Positions 63,793-64,000 of a DNA stretch of 64,000 nt are shown here, one piece after another. The DNA comes from an uncultured Bacteroides sp. (lineage in GTDB: Bacteria > Bacteroidota > Bacteroidia > Bacteroidales > Bacteroidaceae), in NCBI GenBank assembly GCA_900552075.1, contig URYL01000013.1, positions 1 through 64,000 of the forward strand, given 5' to 3'. Position 1 is the stretch's first letter; every line of letters begins with the position of its first letter. The notes below the pieces were generated by a model. The model saw only the letters and a list, made by a program, of their open reading frames with translations. It did no database searches and was not told where the DNA came from. Position numbers and translations under genes: made by a program.

Positions 63793-64000
63793 ATGCTTTT
63801 TCTTAAATCCACAAGCATAAACGAAACTTTTAACAAGAAAAACGGATTAAATTCAAATCTTCAGCCATTTAAGGCGCTATCAGAAAGGAAAAAAGGAAAA
63901 GACAAAGAGATATTATCACAGAACCGAAACGACGTAAGAAAGAAGGAAAAAACTGTAAAGCGATATATTCTACCGACACAGTAGCCAAAAGGAAAAGAAT
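63793..64000. other. Intergenic end of window
   Basis: A-rich sequence at the window edge. A 63-codon open frame on the plus strand (63793-63984) is lysine/asparagine-rich without any recognisable motif or start signal, and I do not call it a gene. Confidence 0.4.

Noticed and set aside
63793..63984. 63-residue ORF at the window end
   Set aside because: Low-complexity A-rich coding with no motif, and its start touches the -7 box of the divergent operon; insufficient support.

Overview
The window reads as chromosome of a gut Bacteroidaceae bacterium, most like Phocaeicola or Bacteroides (genus inferred, not proven). The grounds are a SusC/SusD pair beside a hybrid two-component regulator, TAnnTTTG-type -7 promoter boxes before many genes, a MurF-alanine racemase fusion, a split LysO exporter, and Bacteroidota-style lipoproteins. 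I saw no rRNA, tRNA, IS element, prophage or CRISPR array.

Layout. 1-4025: a CNNM/CorC-type membrane protein, an aldo/keto reductase and a secreted alpha/beta hydrolase. 4048-30738: a polysaccharide utilization locus (PUL). Its minus-strand genes are, in transcription order, a GH127 lipoprotein, SusC, SusD, a DUF4859-like lipoprotein, a secreted HEXXH protein, an M24 Xaa-Pro aminopeptidase, an EamA transporter, a GH97 enzyme fused to a putative zinc metallopeptidase, a GH43 enzyme, a second GH127 and a DPP-IV-like S9 peptidase. A divergent hybrid two-component regulator (HTCS) closes the locus. 30739-51678 is mostly core metabolism: aroA, a metal ABC permease, tsaE, rnhB, a DUF3109 protein, a FimB/Mfa2-like lipoprotein, trkA-dxs, a GSCFA protein, murF-alr, lysO in two genes, an ECF sigma factor with a probable anti-sigma factor, argB, speA, aroK and topA. 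51679-56434: a small membrane protein and a uronate module (orphan PTS IIC, a KduI with a signal peptide, a hexuronate-type MFS transporter). 56505-61394: a PgpH-like HD phosphohydrolase, gltX and waaA. 61632-63740: a YtrA-type operon (ABC ATPase, permease, GntR regulator) with a visible operator.

How the genes may work together. The PUL combines enzymes for beta-L-arabinofuranose (two GH127), probably alpha-L-arabinofuranose (GH43) and alpha-galactose (GH97 with retaining-type residues) with two proline-directed peptidases and two putative zinc metallopeptidase domains. Plant extensins and other hydroxyproline-rich glycoproteins carry beta-/alpha-L-Araf chains on hydroxyproline and alpha-galactose on serine, next to proline-type peptide bonds. 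My leading inference is therefore that this locus takes apart a hydroxyproline-rich plant glycoprotein, both sugar and peptide. This is a hypothesis; an ordinary arabinan or pectin side-chain PUL remains possible.

Other points of interest are two intergenic elements of 92-98 bp built the same way (21-22 bp tandem dyads inside an 11-bp terminal inverted repeat), an apparently periplasmic KduI, a GntR operator placed just downstream of the -7 box of its own operon, and a terminator-like hairpin directly before the DPP-IV start codon.
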